DNA of 53,337 nucleotides, from NCBI GenBank assembly GCA_016210005.1, contig JACQVA010000182.1, positions 1 through 53,337 on the forward strand, written 5' to 3'. The stretch's first letter is position 1, and the number at the start of each line of letters is the position of its first letter. The notes under the pieces were generated by a model that saw only the letters and a list, made by a program, of their open reading frames with translations, made no database searches and had not been told where the DNA came from. The position numbers and the translations under genes were made by a program. Origin of the DNA: Deltaproteobacteria bacterium (lineage in GTDB: Bacteria > Desulfobacterota > Binatia > HRBIN30 > JACQVA1). Shown piece after piece: positions 34,537 through 44,244 of this stretch.

Positions 34537-35754
34537 TCACGTCCGGTAGGCGGAATTGAAGCGCACGTAGTCCGGTGTCAGGTCAGAGCACATGCGGTGA
34601 GCGACGGCATGGCCGGCGTGCAGATCGAGCATCAAGGCGAATTCCGGCCGGGCCGTGATCTGGGCCGCGCGCCGTTCCACCTTGCCCGTCAGCTCGACGC
34701 CGCGGCGGACCACCTGGACGTCGCCGAGGAAGATGTCGAGGCGCGCCGGGTCGAACACGGCGCCGCTGTAACCGGCGGCGCAGACGATGCGGCCGGTGTA
34801 AGGATCACCGCCGAAGAACGCCGTCTTGCACAGCGGCGAGCGGGCGATGGTATCGGCAACCCGTTGTGCGTCGGCGCGGCTGCGAGCACCACGAACGGTG
34901 ATATCAATCACCTTGGTGGCACCCTCGCCGTCCTGCACCAGCATGCGGGCGAGCGCCCGCATGACGCGCCCGACCGCGCCGGCGAACTCGGCGAAGCCGG
35001 CCGCGGCCGGCGTCAGTGTGCGGTTTCCGGCCACGCCGTTGGCGAGCAGTAGCAGGGTATCGTTGGTGCTGGTGTCGCCATCGACGACCGCGGCGTTGAA
35101 CGACTGCGGCAGGCCGAGCGCCAGCGCCCGCCTCAAAGCCGCCCGCGACACCCGGGCATCGGTGACGATGTAGCTCAGCATGGTGGCGTGCAGCGCCATA
35201 CGCGGCGCGATCATGCCGGCGCCCTTGGCCATGCCAGCGATGGTGACCTCGCGGCCGTCGAGCACGACCCCTTCGACGGCGAATTTCGCAAAGGCGTCGG
35301 TGGTCATGATGCCTTCTAGGGCCCGATGAAAGCCGCCCGCACTGGCGTCACGGCAGGCCGCGATGACACCGCGGCGGACCTTTTCGAGCGGCAGCGGAAT
35401 TCCAATCCGCCCGGTCGAGGAGGGCACGACGAGCTGCTCGCGGATGCCGAGTTGCTGCGCCACCACCCGGCACATAGTGCGGGCTGCGCGCAAGCCCTCG
35501 CGCCCGGTGTAAGCGTTAGCATTGCCGCTGTTCACCACCACCGCTTGCAGCCGGCCGCCGCGCAAGCGCTCGCGCCCGAGCTGCACCGGCGCCGCTTGCA
35601 CGCGGTTGGTCGTAAACGCGCCGGCAGCGGTCGCCGGCACTTCGGAGATGATCAAGCCGATGTCGCGTTTTCGCGTCGTCTTCAGCCCGCACGCCGCGCC
35701 CCCGAAACGAAACCCCGGCACCGCGATCGGTACCTGTTGCACCTGCACCTTCAT
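34537..35754 (-). CDS. argJ: Glutamate N-acetyltransferase / amino-acid acetyltransferase (ArgJ)
   Basis: A 405-residue ArgJ, which in arginine synthesis moves the acetyl group from N-acetylornithine to glutamate, or makes acetylglutamate from acetyl-CoA. Recognised from VVVNSGNANAYTG, LEGIMTTDAFAK, KGAGMIAPRM and VDGDTSTNDTLLL (substrate-binding Asp/Thr region). The precursor cleaves itself before a Thr; here that Thr is about 191 in MALHATMLSY. The usual text is MATML, so three extra residues (LHA) seem to precede the Thr. The C-terminus ends NSAYRT, as in the family. The only ribosomal neighbour upstream is the RND pump gene (40 bases), co-directional. Confidence 0.93.
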   Translation of the reverse strand: MKVQVQQVPIAVPGFRFGGAACGLKTTRKRDIGLIISEVPATAAGAFTTNRVQAAPVQLGRERLRGGRLQAVVVNSGNANAYTGREGLRAARTMCRVVAQQLGIREQLVVPSSTGRIGIPLPLEKVRRGVIAACRDASAGGFHRALEGIMTTDAFAKFAVEGVVLDGREVTIAGMAKGAGMIAPRMALHATMLSYIVTDARVSRAALRRALALGLPQSFNAAVVDGDTSTNDTLLLLANGVAGNRTLTPAAAGFAEFAGAVGRVMRALARMLVQDGEGATKVIDITVRGARSRADAQRVADTIARSPLCKTAFFGGDPYTGRIVCAAGYSGAVFDPARLDIFLGDVQVVRRGVELTGKVERRAAQITARPEFALMLDLHAGHAVAHRMCSDLTPDYVRFNSAYRT

Positions 35755-35793
35755 GCGCCGAGTTGGTATCGAAGCGCCGGCGGCGGCGCAAGC

Positions 35794-38700
35794 TCACGCG
35801 GCCGCATGCTGCCGGTGCAACAGGAAGTAGACCAGCGGCACCACTACCAGTGAGAAAGCGGTCGAGGCGAAGATGCCGAAGATGAAGCTCCAGGCCAAGC
35901 CGGAAAAGATCGGGTCAAGGGTGATCACGACGGAGCCGGACATGGCGGCGCCGGCGGTCAGCACTATCGGGCGCAGCCGGGTGGCGCCGGCCTCGATCAC
36001 CGCCTCGGCCAGCGACCGGCCGTCGCCGCGACTGCGAATGTGCTCGATGAAATCGATCAAGATGATCGAGTTGCGCACCACGATGCCGGCCAGCGCGATC
36101 ATGCCGATCATGCCGGTGGCGGTGAAAAACACCGGCGTGGCGTAGGCGCCGACCGGTTCGGTGAACAGCAGATTGAGCACCCAGAAACCCGGCATGATGC
36201 CGATGACGGTGAGCGGGATGGCGATCATGATTACCACCGGAATCAGCAGCGACTGCGTTTGCGCGACCAGCAACACGTAGATCATCAGCAGCGCCGCACC
36301 AAAGGCGAGACCGAGATCACGGAAGACATCGACCGTGATCTTCCACTCGCCTTCACCGGCCAGGTCCAGGCTGTACCCCGCCGGCAGCGGGTGCTGGCTC
36401 TGCCAGCGCTGGAGATCGAAGACCGCCTCGACCGGACTGCGCCCGGCCATCTCGGCGATGACGAAAGCCACCGGGCGCAAGTTCTTGTGATAGATGGTGC
36501 GCTCGCCGCTTTCCTCGGCAACACTACCGATCTCACCGAGCGCCACCAGCGCGCCGGCACTCGATTGCACCTGCAGCGCCAGCAGATCGGCGGCGGCGCT
36601 ACGCTGGGCGCGCGGCACGCGCAGCGCCAGCGCCAGCGGCAGCCGCTCTTCGGGTACGTGCACTCGACCCACCGGGCTGCCGGCCAAGGCGATCTGCAAT
36701 GTCCGGGCCGCGGTCTCGACGCTGACGCCGGTGAGCGCCGCTTTGTCACGATCGAGGCGGTAGTGCATCTTGCTGTGCTCGGCCTCGGCGTAGTCATCGA
36801 CATCAACCACGCCGTCGATCTGCTCGAGCGCATGGCGTACCCGTTTGGAGACGGCGACCAGATCGTCATTGCTGGCGCTGAGCGGCCCATAGACTTCGGC
36901 CACCACCGTGGCCAACACCGGCGGCCCGGGCGGGGCCTCGACGATCTTGACGTTGGCGCCGTAGCTGCGGCCGATGCGCTCGACCTCCGGGCGCAGGCGC
37001 AAGGCGATTTCGTGCGACTGCTGCGTGCGCGCCTCCTTGGGCAGCAGGTTGATGCGCATGTCGGCAACGTGGCCGCCGCGGCGCAAGTAGTAGTGGCGCA
37101 CCATGCCGTTGAAATCCATCGGCGAGGCCAGCCCGACGTAGCTCTCGTAGTCGGTGACCTCGGCAACCGTCGCCAAGTAAGCGCCGAGGGCGCGGGTTAC
37201 GGCATCGGTGTCTTCCAGTGCCGTGCCGCGCGGCATGTCGATCACCAGCGCCAGCTCGTTCTTGTTGTCGAACGGCAGCATCTTCAGCGGCACCGCGCGC
37301 GTCACCGCCAGCAAGGCCGAGCCGGCAAAGGCCAGCACTACCGCCAGCAAAAACAGCGCGGCCCGGCGCGGGCGGGCAAGCAGCGGCGCCAGCACGGCAC
37401 GATACCAGCGATAAGCCGCCGACTGCGTAATCGCGAACGGCGCCGCGCCGCCCTTGCCGTATTCGCCCTTGAGCAGGTGGTAGCTCGCCCACGGCGTCAC
37501 CGTGAACGCCACCACCAGTGACGTCAGCATCGCCACCGGCACGTTGAAGGCCATCGGCGCCATGTACGGACCCATCATGCCGGTGATGAAGAACATCGGC
37601 AGGAAGGAGACGATGACGGTGAAGGTGGCCAGAATCGTCGGCGGCCGCACCTCATCGACGGCCGTGAGCGTGGCCTCCAGCGGCGGCTCCTGGCGCAGCT
37701 TGAAGTGGCGGAAGATGTTCTCGACGTCGACGATGGGGTCGTCGACCAGCAGGCCGAGCGACAAGATCAAGGCGAAGAGCGTGACCCGGTTGATGGTGTA
37801 GCCGAAGATCAGGTCGAGCAGGAGGGTGATCGCCAGCGTCATCGGCACCGCCAAGGCGACGATGAACGCCTCCTTCGGCCCCAGCGCCAGCGCCAGCAGC
37901 ACGATGATGGTCGCAATCGCGATCAGTAGATGCTTGACCAGCTCGTTGACCTTGTGGTTGGCGGTCTCGCCGTAATCGCGTGTGATATGCACCGCAACGT
38001 CGTCGGGAATAACGCTGCCGCGCAGCGCCTCGACTTCGCGGATGACTTCCTCCGCCACGCGCACGGCGTTGGTGCCCTTGCGCTTGGCGACGGCGATGGT
38101 CACGGCCGGGCGCTCCTCGCCCGGGCGCGGCGCGCTCGAGTCGTGCAGCTGAGCGGGGGCGAGTTCGCCGTGCGGCTGGCCCACAACCCGCGCTTGGGCC
38201 GCGGCCGGGCCGAAGCCAATGCGGCTGTAACTCTGCACCTCCTCGGGGCCGTCGATCACTCGGGCGACGTCGCGCACGTACACCGGGTGCCCGGCGGGCG
38301 CCGCCAGCACGCTGTTGGCCACTTCGTCGGCGGAGCCGAAGAACGGCCCGGCTTCCAACAGCACCTCGCGCCCGCCGCGCTCGAAGCTGCCGGCCTGGAC
38401 GTTGAGGTTGGCGGCGCCGAGCGCGCGCACGACTTCGAGCAGTGACAGACCGCGCGCCGCCAGCTTCACCGGATCGGCGTAGACCGTCACCTGGCGCCGC
38501 TGGCCGCCGACCACCCAGCTGCGCCCGGTGTTGGGGACACGGGTGAGTTTGTCGAGCACCTCGTCAGCGACGCGCCGCAGGTCGCCGCCGCCGGACCCGG
38601 CCGCAGATAGGGTGAACAAGACGATCGCTACATCGTCGATCTCGACCGGCTTGACGATCCAGCTCGTCACCCCCGGCGGCACCGCGTCTTGATTCGACAT

Positions 38701-39069
38701 CACCTTGTTCCACACCTTCACCAGGCTCCGTTCGCGGTCCTCGCCGACGTAGAAGCGCACCGTCGCCACCGCCTCGCCCGGGCGCGACATCGAGTAGACG
38801 TACTCGACGCCGTCGATCTCCCACAGCTTTTGCTCCAGCGGGGTGGCCACCAGCTTTTCCGTCTCTTGCGCCGAGGCCCCGGGAAACTGCACGAACACGT
38901 CGGCGAACGGCACGACGATCTGCGGCTCCTCCTCGCGCGCTGTCACCAGCAGCGCCAAGGCGCCGGCCAGCAGTGAGGCGATGAGAAAGAGGATCGACAG
39001 CTTCGAGGTGATGAAGACTTCGACGACTTGGGCGGTGAGGCCGCGTGTGGGCCGAGGCGGCGCAGTCAT
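35794..39069 (-). CDS. RND efflux transporter permease subunit (AcrB/CzcA-like)
   Basis: A 1091-residue inner-membrane RND pump with 12 expected membrane segments, two large periplasmic loops and the proton-relay pair in LGLLVDDPIVDVENIFR (TM4 Asp-Asp). It has AQSLLIPVVIMIAIPLT-like hydrophobic runs and GLAWSFIFGIFASTAFSLV near the C-terminus. The HAE/CzcA subgroup is uncertain. The periplasmic adaptor gene ends 46 bases upstream, so they form the pump core. No TolC-type outer-membrane factor is encoded here. ArgJ follows after 40 bases. Confidence 0.93.
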   Translation of the reverse strand: MTAPPRPTRGLTAQVVEVFITSKLSILFLIASLLAGALALLVTAREEEPQIVVPFADVFVQFPGASAQETEKLVATPLEQKLWEIDGVEYVYSMSRPGEAVATVRFYVGEDRERSLVKVWNKVMSNQDAVPPGVTSWIVKPVEIDDVAIVLFTLSAAGSGGGDLRRVADEVLDKLTRVPNTGRSWVVGGQRRQVTVYADPVKLAARGLSLLEVVRALGAANLNVQAGSFERGGREVLLEAGPFFGSADEVANSVLAAPAGHPVYVRDVARVIDGPEEVQSYSRIGFGPAAAQARVVGQPHGELAPAQLHDSSAPRPGEERPAVTIAVAKRKGTNAVRVAEEVIREVEALRGSVIPDDVAVHITRDYGETANHKVNELVKHLLIAIATIIVLLALALGPKEAFIVALAVPMTLAITLLLDLIFGYTINRVTLFALILSLGLLVDDPIVDVENIFRHFKLRQEPPLEATLTAVDEVRPPTILATFTVIVSFLPMFFITGMMGPYMAPMAFNVPVAMLTSLVVAFTVTPWASYHLLKGEYGKGGAAPFAITQSAAYRWYRAVLAPLLARPRRAALFLLAVVLAFAGSALLAVTRAVPLKMLPFDNKNELALVIDMPRGTALEDTDAVTRALGAYLATVAEVTDYESYVGLASPMDFNGMVRHYYLRRGGHVADMRINLLPKEARTQQSHEIALRLRPEVERIGRSYGANVKIVEAPPGPPVLATVVAEVYGPLSASNDDLVAVSKRVRHALEQIDGVVDVDDYAEAEHSKMHYRLDRDKAALTGVSVETAARTLQIALAGSPVGRVHVPEERLPLALALRVPRAQRSAAADLLALQVQSSAGALVALGEIGSVAEESGERTIYHKNLRPVAFVIAEMAGRSPVEAVFDLQRWQSQHPLPAGYSLDLAGEGEWKITVDVFRDLGLAFGAALLMIYVLLVAQTQSLLIPVVIMIAIPLTVIGIMPGFWVLNLLFTEPVGAYATPVFFTATGMIGMIALAGIVVRNSIILIDFIEHIRSRGDGRSLAEAVIEAGATRLRPIVLTAGAAMSGSVVITLDPIFSGLAWSFIFGIFASTAFSLVVVPLVYFLLHRQHAAA

Positions 39070-39115
39070 GGCGCGGGGGGCGGGCGCATCTGGGCCAAGC
39101 GGCGGAGCCGGCGCA

Positions 39116-40195
39116 CTAGGGTTGGGCCTCGACCACTACCTGCTCACCCGCGCGCAGGCCCGACAGCACCTCGATGAGGTCGCCGAAGGTCTTGCCGGTG
39201 CGGACGTGGCGCACGTGGGCGCTGCCGGCGCTGACCACGCGCACGCTTTCGAGCTGGCCGGTGCGGGTGACGGCTGCGGCCGGAATCAACAGCGCCGTGT
39301 GCTTGGCGCAGGGAATGCGCAGGCTGCCGTAAGTGCCCGGCCGCAGACCGGCGCCGGGCGGCAGGCCGGCGCGGATCAAGAAAGTGCGGCTGGCGGGGTC
39401 GGCCATCGGGGCGATCTCCTCGACTTGCACGACCAGCTCGCGCTCGGGGGCATCGAGGTGCGCAACCAGCTCGCGGCCGAGGCTCAAACCGCCAGCGCAT
39501 TGCTCCGAGACCCGCGCTTCCAGCCGCAGCGATGCCGGATCATGGATGACGACCAGTGCTCGCCCGGGCGTGGCGGTGTCACCGGGGTCGACCAAGCGCT
39601 CGGCAACCACGCCGTCGAACGGGGCGCGCACGGTGGTCTCGCCGAGCAAGACGTCGGCCTCGGCCAGAGCGTCACGCGCCTGCGCCGCCAGGGCGCGGGC
39701 GCCTTTGGTGCGGGCATCGACCGCGTCGAGATCCTGCTGCGTGGCGACTAGCTGCTTGAACAACGCGCGCAGGCGGCGTTGATCGGCTTCTGCGTGCGTC
39801 GCCTGGGCCTCGGCCGCCGCCAGCGCCGCCCGCGCCTGCTGCAGGCGCGCTTGCACGTCACGATCATCCAGCGCGGCCATTACCTCGCCGGCTTTGACCG
39901 CTGCCCCCGCGACCACGTGAACCGCCAGCACGCGTGCCATGACTTTGCTGGCAACGTTGGCGACGCTGCGCGAGCCGACGGTGCCGGGCCAGTCGATGAG
40001 ATCGTCGACTTCGCGCACCTCGACGGTGACGCTGCGGCCCGCTTCCCCAGGCTCGGCTCCCAGCGGTACAACACCGGGAGTTACCTTCGCTCGGCCGAAG
40101 GTGCCCTGCAAGTACAACAGCAGCAACACCAGCGCGGCGATGGCAGCGAGGGCAATCAGAGCTTTGCCACTGATGCGCGGGCGGTCTGGGCTCAC
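39116..40195 (-). CDS. RND efflux periplasmic adaptor (membrane fusion protein)
   Basis: A 359-residue adaptor with an N-terminal membrane anchor (ALIALAAIAALVLLLLYLQG), a lipoyl/biotinyl-like domain (VAGAAVKAGEVMAALDDRDV), a long coiled-coil hairpin (ARLQQARAALAAAEAQATHA onward), and the second lipoyl half in LLGETTVRAPFDGVV. It links the inner-membrane pump at 35794 to an outer-membrane channel. The upstream DUF2892 gene ends 27 bases before it, on the same strand. Confidence 0.91.
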   Translation of the reverse strand: MSPDRPRISGKALIALAAIAALVLLLLYLQGTFGRAKVTPGVVPLGAEPGEAGRSVTVEVREVDDLIDWPGTVGSRSVANVASKVMARVLAVHVVAGAAVKAGEVMAALDDRDVQARLQQARAALAAAEAQATHAEADQRRLRALFKQLVATQQDLDAVDARTKGARALAAQARDALAEADVLLGETTVRAPFDGVVAERLVDPGDTATPGRALVVIHDPASLRLEARVSEQCAGGLSLGRELVAHLDAPERELVVQVEEIAPMADPASRTFLIRAGLPPGAGLRPGTYGSLRIPCAKHTALLIPAAAVTRTGQLESVRVVSAGSAHVRHVRTGKTFGDLIEVLSGLRAGEQVVVEAQP

Positions 40196-40222
40196 GGCTG
40201 GAACTCGGCGCGGCGCACGCGC

Positions 40223-40408
40223 TCACGTGGTACCGAGCTTGCGCAAAACGGTTTCGGCCGGGCAAATCCCGGTAAACGACGACTGGATCAGGTTCAGCGC
40301 CACGAAGGCGGCCAGCAGCAGCCACACCTGCGAGAGCGTGACGCCGAGCAGCAGGCTGATACCCACCAGGCTGCCGGCCAACAGTCGAACGGCTCGTTCC
40401 GTTGCCAT
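40223..40408 (-). CDS. DUF2892 / YgaP-type small membrane protein
   Basis: A 61-residue membrane protein with two hydrophobic segments (LLAGSLVGISLLLGVTL and WLLLAAFVALNLIQSSF), ending in FTGICPAETVLRKLG, the hallmark of DUF2892, also found as the membrane tail of the rhodanese YgaP. The ATG at 40408 has AAGGGGG upstream at good spacing; an earlier in-frame ATG at 40417 is too close to that site. Such genes often accompany RND pumps. Function unknown. Confidence 0.85.
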   Translation of the reverse strand: MATERAVRLLAGSLVGISLLLGVTLSQVWLLLAAFVALNLIQSSFTGICPAETVLRKLGTT

Positions 40409-40492
40409 GGCGATCATCCCCCTTTCGCGACCTGCGATCACTCCTGCCGCAAACCGCGAGAAATTTCCAGAGGGTCTGGTAATCATCGCGCC

Positions 40493-41758
40493 CTACGCGT
40501 TTGCCGGCGCGCGCGGCGCCGCAACGTACTCGGCGTCAAACCGGTAGCTGACGGCGCGGTCGCCTCCACTCGCGGTATCGAGTTCGGCCACCTCGCTGGC
40601 CAGGCCAACGCCGCTCAGGCCGCCTTCCGGATTAGCTGCCAGCGCCTCACAGTCTGCCGGCATTCCGCTGGCGCTGGCAGGGCAAGACACGCCACCGCAG
40701 TCTTGGCCTGGGCCGATAACGACACCTGAAGTGTTGTCGGCATCGAGGATCGACGCGGTGGCGCTGCCGGTGGTGGTGAGCAAGTGAGTAGCCTCGCCGT
40801 GTACCACGGGCGGGTCGTCGGCGTTGCAGGGAACGCCGTCGGGACCCTTGGCGGCGACGCACTCGCCGCCGCCGGTGCAGGCGCTTGCCGTCAATGTGCA
40901 CACGGTGCCGGGGTTGCCACCGCCGCTGCAGACCTTGGTGACAACTTCGACGGCACAGCTACCGCCGTCGGCGATCTGGCCGATGCGCTGGCCGCGCTCC
41001 AGCAGGATCGAGCCCGGCGGACCTTGACCGGACTGCACCAATACCGGCGGGCCGTTGCACACGCCGGGGTGAGCCGGGTTGGTGTCGAGCGTGCCGCCGG
41101 CAGCCCGGCAGTCCGCTTCGCTGAAGCCGTCTTCGCCGACGACGCCGATGTTGTGATCGACGACCAGGTCGATATTCACTCCCACCAAGCCGGCGGAGCC
41201 GCAGCCGATCTGCCCGGCAGCCGCGAGATTGGAGCTAGCTCCGGCCAGGACCGCGCCGCGCAGGCAGATACAGACCAGGCCACTCACCGGCAGAGGATCG
41301 AACTCGACATCATCAAGCCGCACCGCCACCGGTATCGCGCCCTTGTCGGCGGCGCGGGCTTTGCCCGTGCGCCAGGTCTCACGGCCGCTGACGGGGCCGA
41401 GCACGATGTTGAAGGCAGGGGTGTCGAGCGTGAGGTTGGTGGTCAAGTCGAAGTTGAATGGGCGTGCGGTCTCCGGCGTACAGTTCACCGCACAGCCGTC
41501 ACCGCCGGTGTTGTTGCCGTCATCACACTCCTCGTCACCTTCGCGCAGGCTGTTGCCGCACAACGGTACGGGCGTGGCCGTGGCCGTGACGGTTGCGGTC
41601 GGCGTTGAGGTAGGAGGCGGCGGTGTCGGAGAAAGGTTGGCAGTCGGCGACGGCGGCGGGGTCGGCGTTGGCGGCGCCCCGTCGTTGCCATCACAGCCGC
41701 TAAGAACCAGCGCCAGCGCCACAGCCAGCAACTGCGGCAAGACCCGTGACTTCATCAA
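40493..41758 (-). CDS. DUF4215-type Cys-rich lipoprotein
   Basis: A 421-residue lipoprotein with signal MKSRVLPQLLAVALALVLSG ending in a lipobox Cys (about 22). A long Pro/Thr/Ser-rich linker follows (PPTPTPPPSPTANLSPTP and TATVTATATPVP), then one DUF4215-like Cys-rich repeat with EGDEECDDGNNTGGDGC. The remaining 300 residues are a secreted, Cys-bearing domain that I do not recognise. Such linkers and DUF4215 repeats are common in surface proteins of Myxococcota and related lineages. The stop is 85 bases from the start of the DUF2892 gene downstream. Confidence 0.75.
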   Translation of the reverse strand: MMKSRVLPQLLAVALALVLSGCDGNDGAPPTPTPPPSPTANLSPTPPPPTSTPTATVTATATPVPLCGNSLREGDEECDDGNNTGGDGCAVNCTPETARPFNFDLTTNLTLDTPAFNIVLGPVSGRETWRTGKARAADKGAIPVAVRLDDVEFDPLPVSGLVCICLRGAVLAGASSNLAAAGQIGCGSAGLVGVNIDLVVDHNIGVVGEDGFSEADCRAAGGTLDTNPAHPGVCNGPPVLVQSGQGPPGSILLERGQRIGQIADGGSCAVEVVTKVCSGGGNPGTVCTLTASACTGGGECVAAKGPDGVPCNADDPPVVHGEATHLLTTTGSATASILDADNTSGVVIGPGQDCGGVSCPASASGMPADCEALAANPEGGLSGVGLASEVAELDTASGGDRAVSYRFDAEYVAAPRAPANA

Positions 41759-42128
41759 AGGCCTCCTGCGCGTAATGTCACCGCGATGTCACATTGTCGG
41801 CCCGGCCCAGTGCCGCAGTCAAGCAGCAAGTTTGCGTGCGGATCAACTACCTGCGGCAGGCCGGCCGGGCGGGTTGAGGGCAGCTCGTCTCCAGCTTCCC
41901 TCCTGCCGGTTCTCGGAAATCCTGCAACGCAAGGCGGCTTGCGGTTAGCCCGTAGGGCAGACTGCGCCTGCCACATCCCGGGTCGAAGAGGGACGGCAGG
42001 CGCAGCCTGCCCTACTGCTGCTGGAGGTGAGCTTGCTCGCTTCTCGGCGGCAGTTGCGCGCGCGCACAAAGGCGCTATAGAGGACCGGCGACTGAGTGAC
42101 CACGCAGGCGTGAGGAGAAACTAAGAGG
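41759..42128. other. 370-base intergenic region between divergent genes
   Basis: This gap between the lipoprotein gene and speA holds no convincing gene. Its main structure is the inverted repeat at 41952-42015, described separately. It must contain the promoters for both directions, but I cannot identify them with confidence. GAGGAGAAACTAAGAGG lies just upstream of the speA start. Confidence 0.6.
41952..42015. repeat. 21-base inverted repeat with a 22-base loop
   Basis: Left arm 41952-41972 and right arm 41995-42015 are complementary at 20 of 21 positions (arm text begins GTAGGGCAGACTGCGCCTG). The arms resemble widely dispersed bacterial intergenic palindromes ending CCCTAC, and the repeat at 44105 ends in the same CCCTAC. 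It could fold in RNA, but it lies in a divergent promoter region, so termination is unlikely. Confidence 0.85.
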
Positions 42129-44030
<1,902 letters not shown>

Positions 44031-44106
44031 CGGGCGCGGCGTCCCGATCCGCCGCGCTGATCGCTGATCCGTAGCCCCGTCTCGGTGCCCTCAGTGGCAC
44101 GGAGAT

Positions 44107-44244
44107 CGGCCGGCACAGCCGGCCCTACTTCTTTGGACCTTGGACCTTGGACTTTGGACTGCGTTCGAGGAGTAAAGGAGTAAAGGGGCCAAGCCACACC
44201 CGACTGGTCACTGGTCACTGACCACTCGTCACTGCTTCCGGGTC
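44107..44244. repeat. Dispersed repeat copy A (138 bp)
   Basis: A mosaic repeat matched by copy B at 48093-48222 in the same orientation. It opens with a GGCCGGCACAGCCGGCC palindrome, continues with TTGGACC/TTGGACT 7-base units (about 44132-44160), GGAGTAAA units (44169-44186), and GGTCACT-type 7-base units (44206-44233), and ends GCTTCCGGGTC. Against copy B it has one extra TTGGACC unit, one extra GGAGTAAA unit and one fewer GGTCACT unit. The end overlaps the 3' end of the STAND gene: its TGA and last nine codons lie in the repeat. Confidence 0.92.

Noticed and set aside
44132-44233. Possible CRISPR array in the 7-8-base tandem units
   Set aside because: Units are far too short, there are no unique spacers, and no cas genes are nearby.
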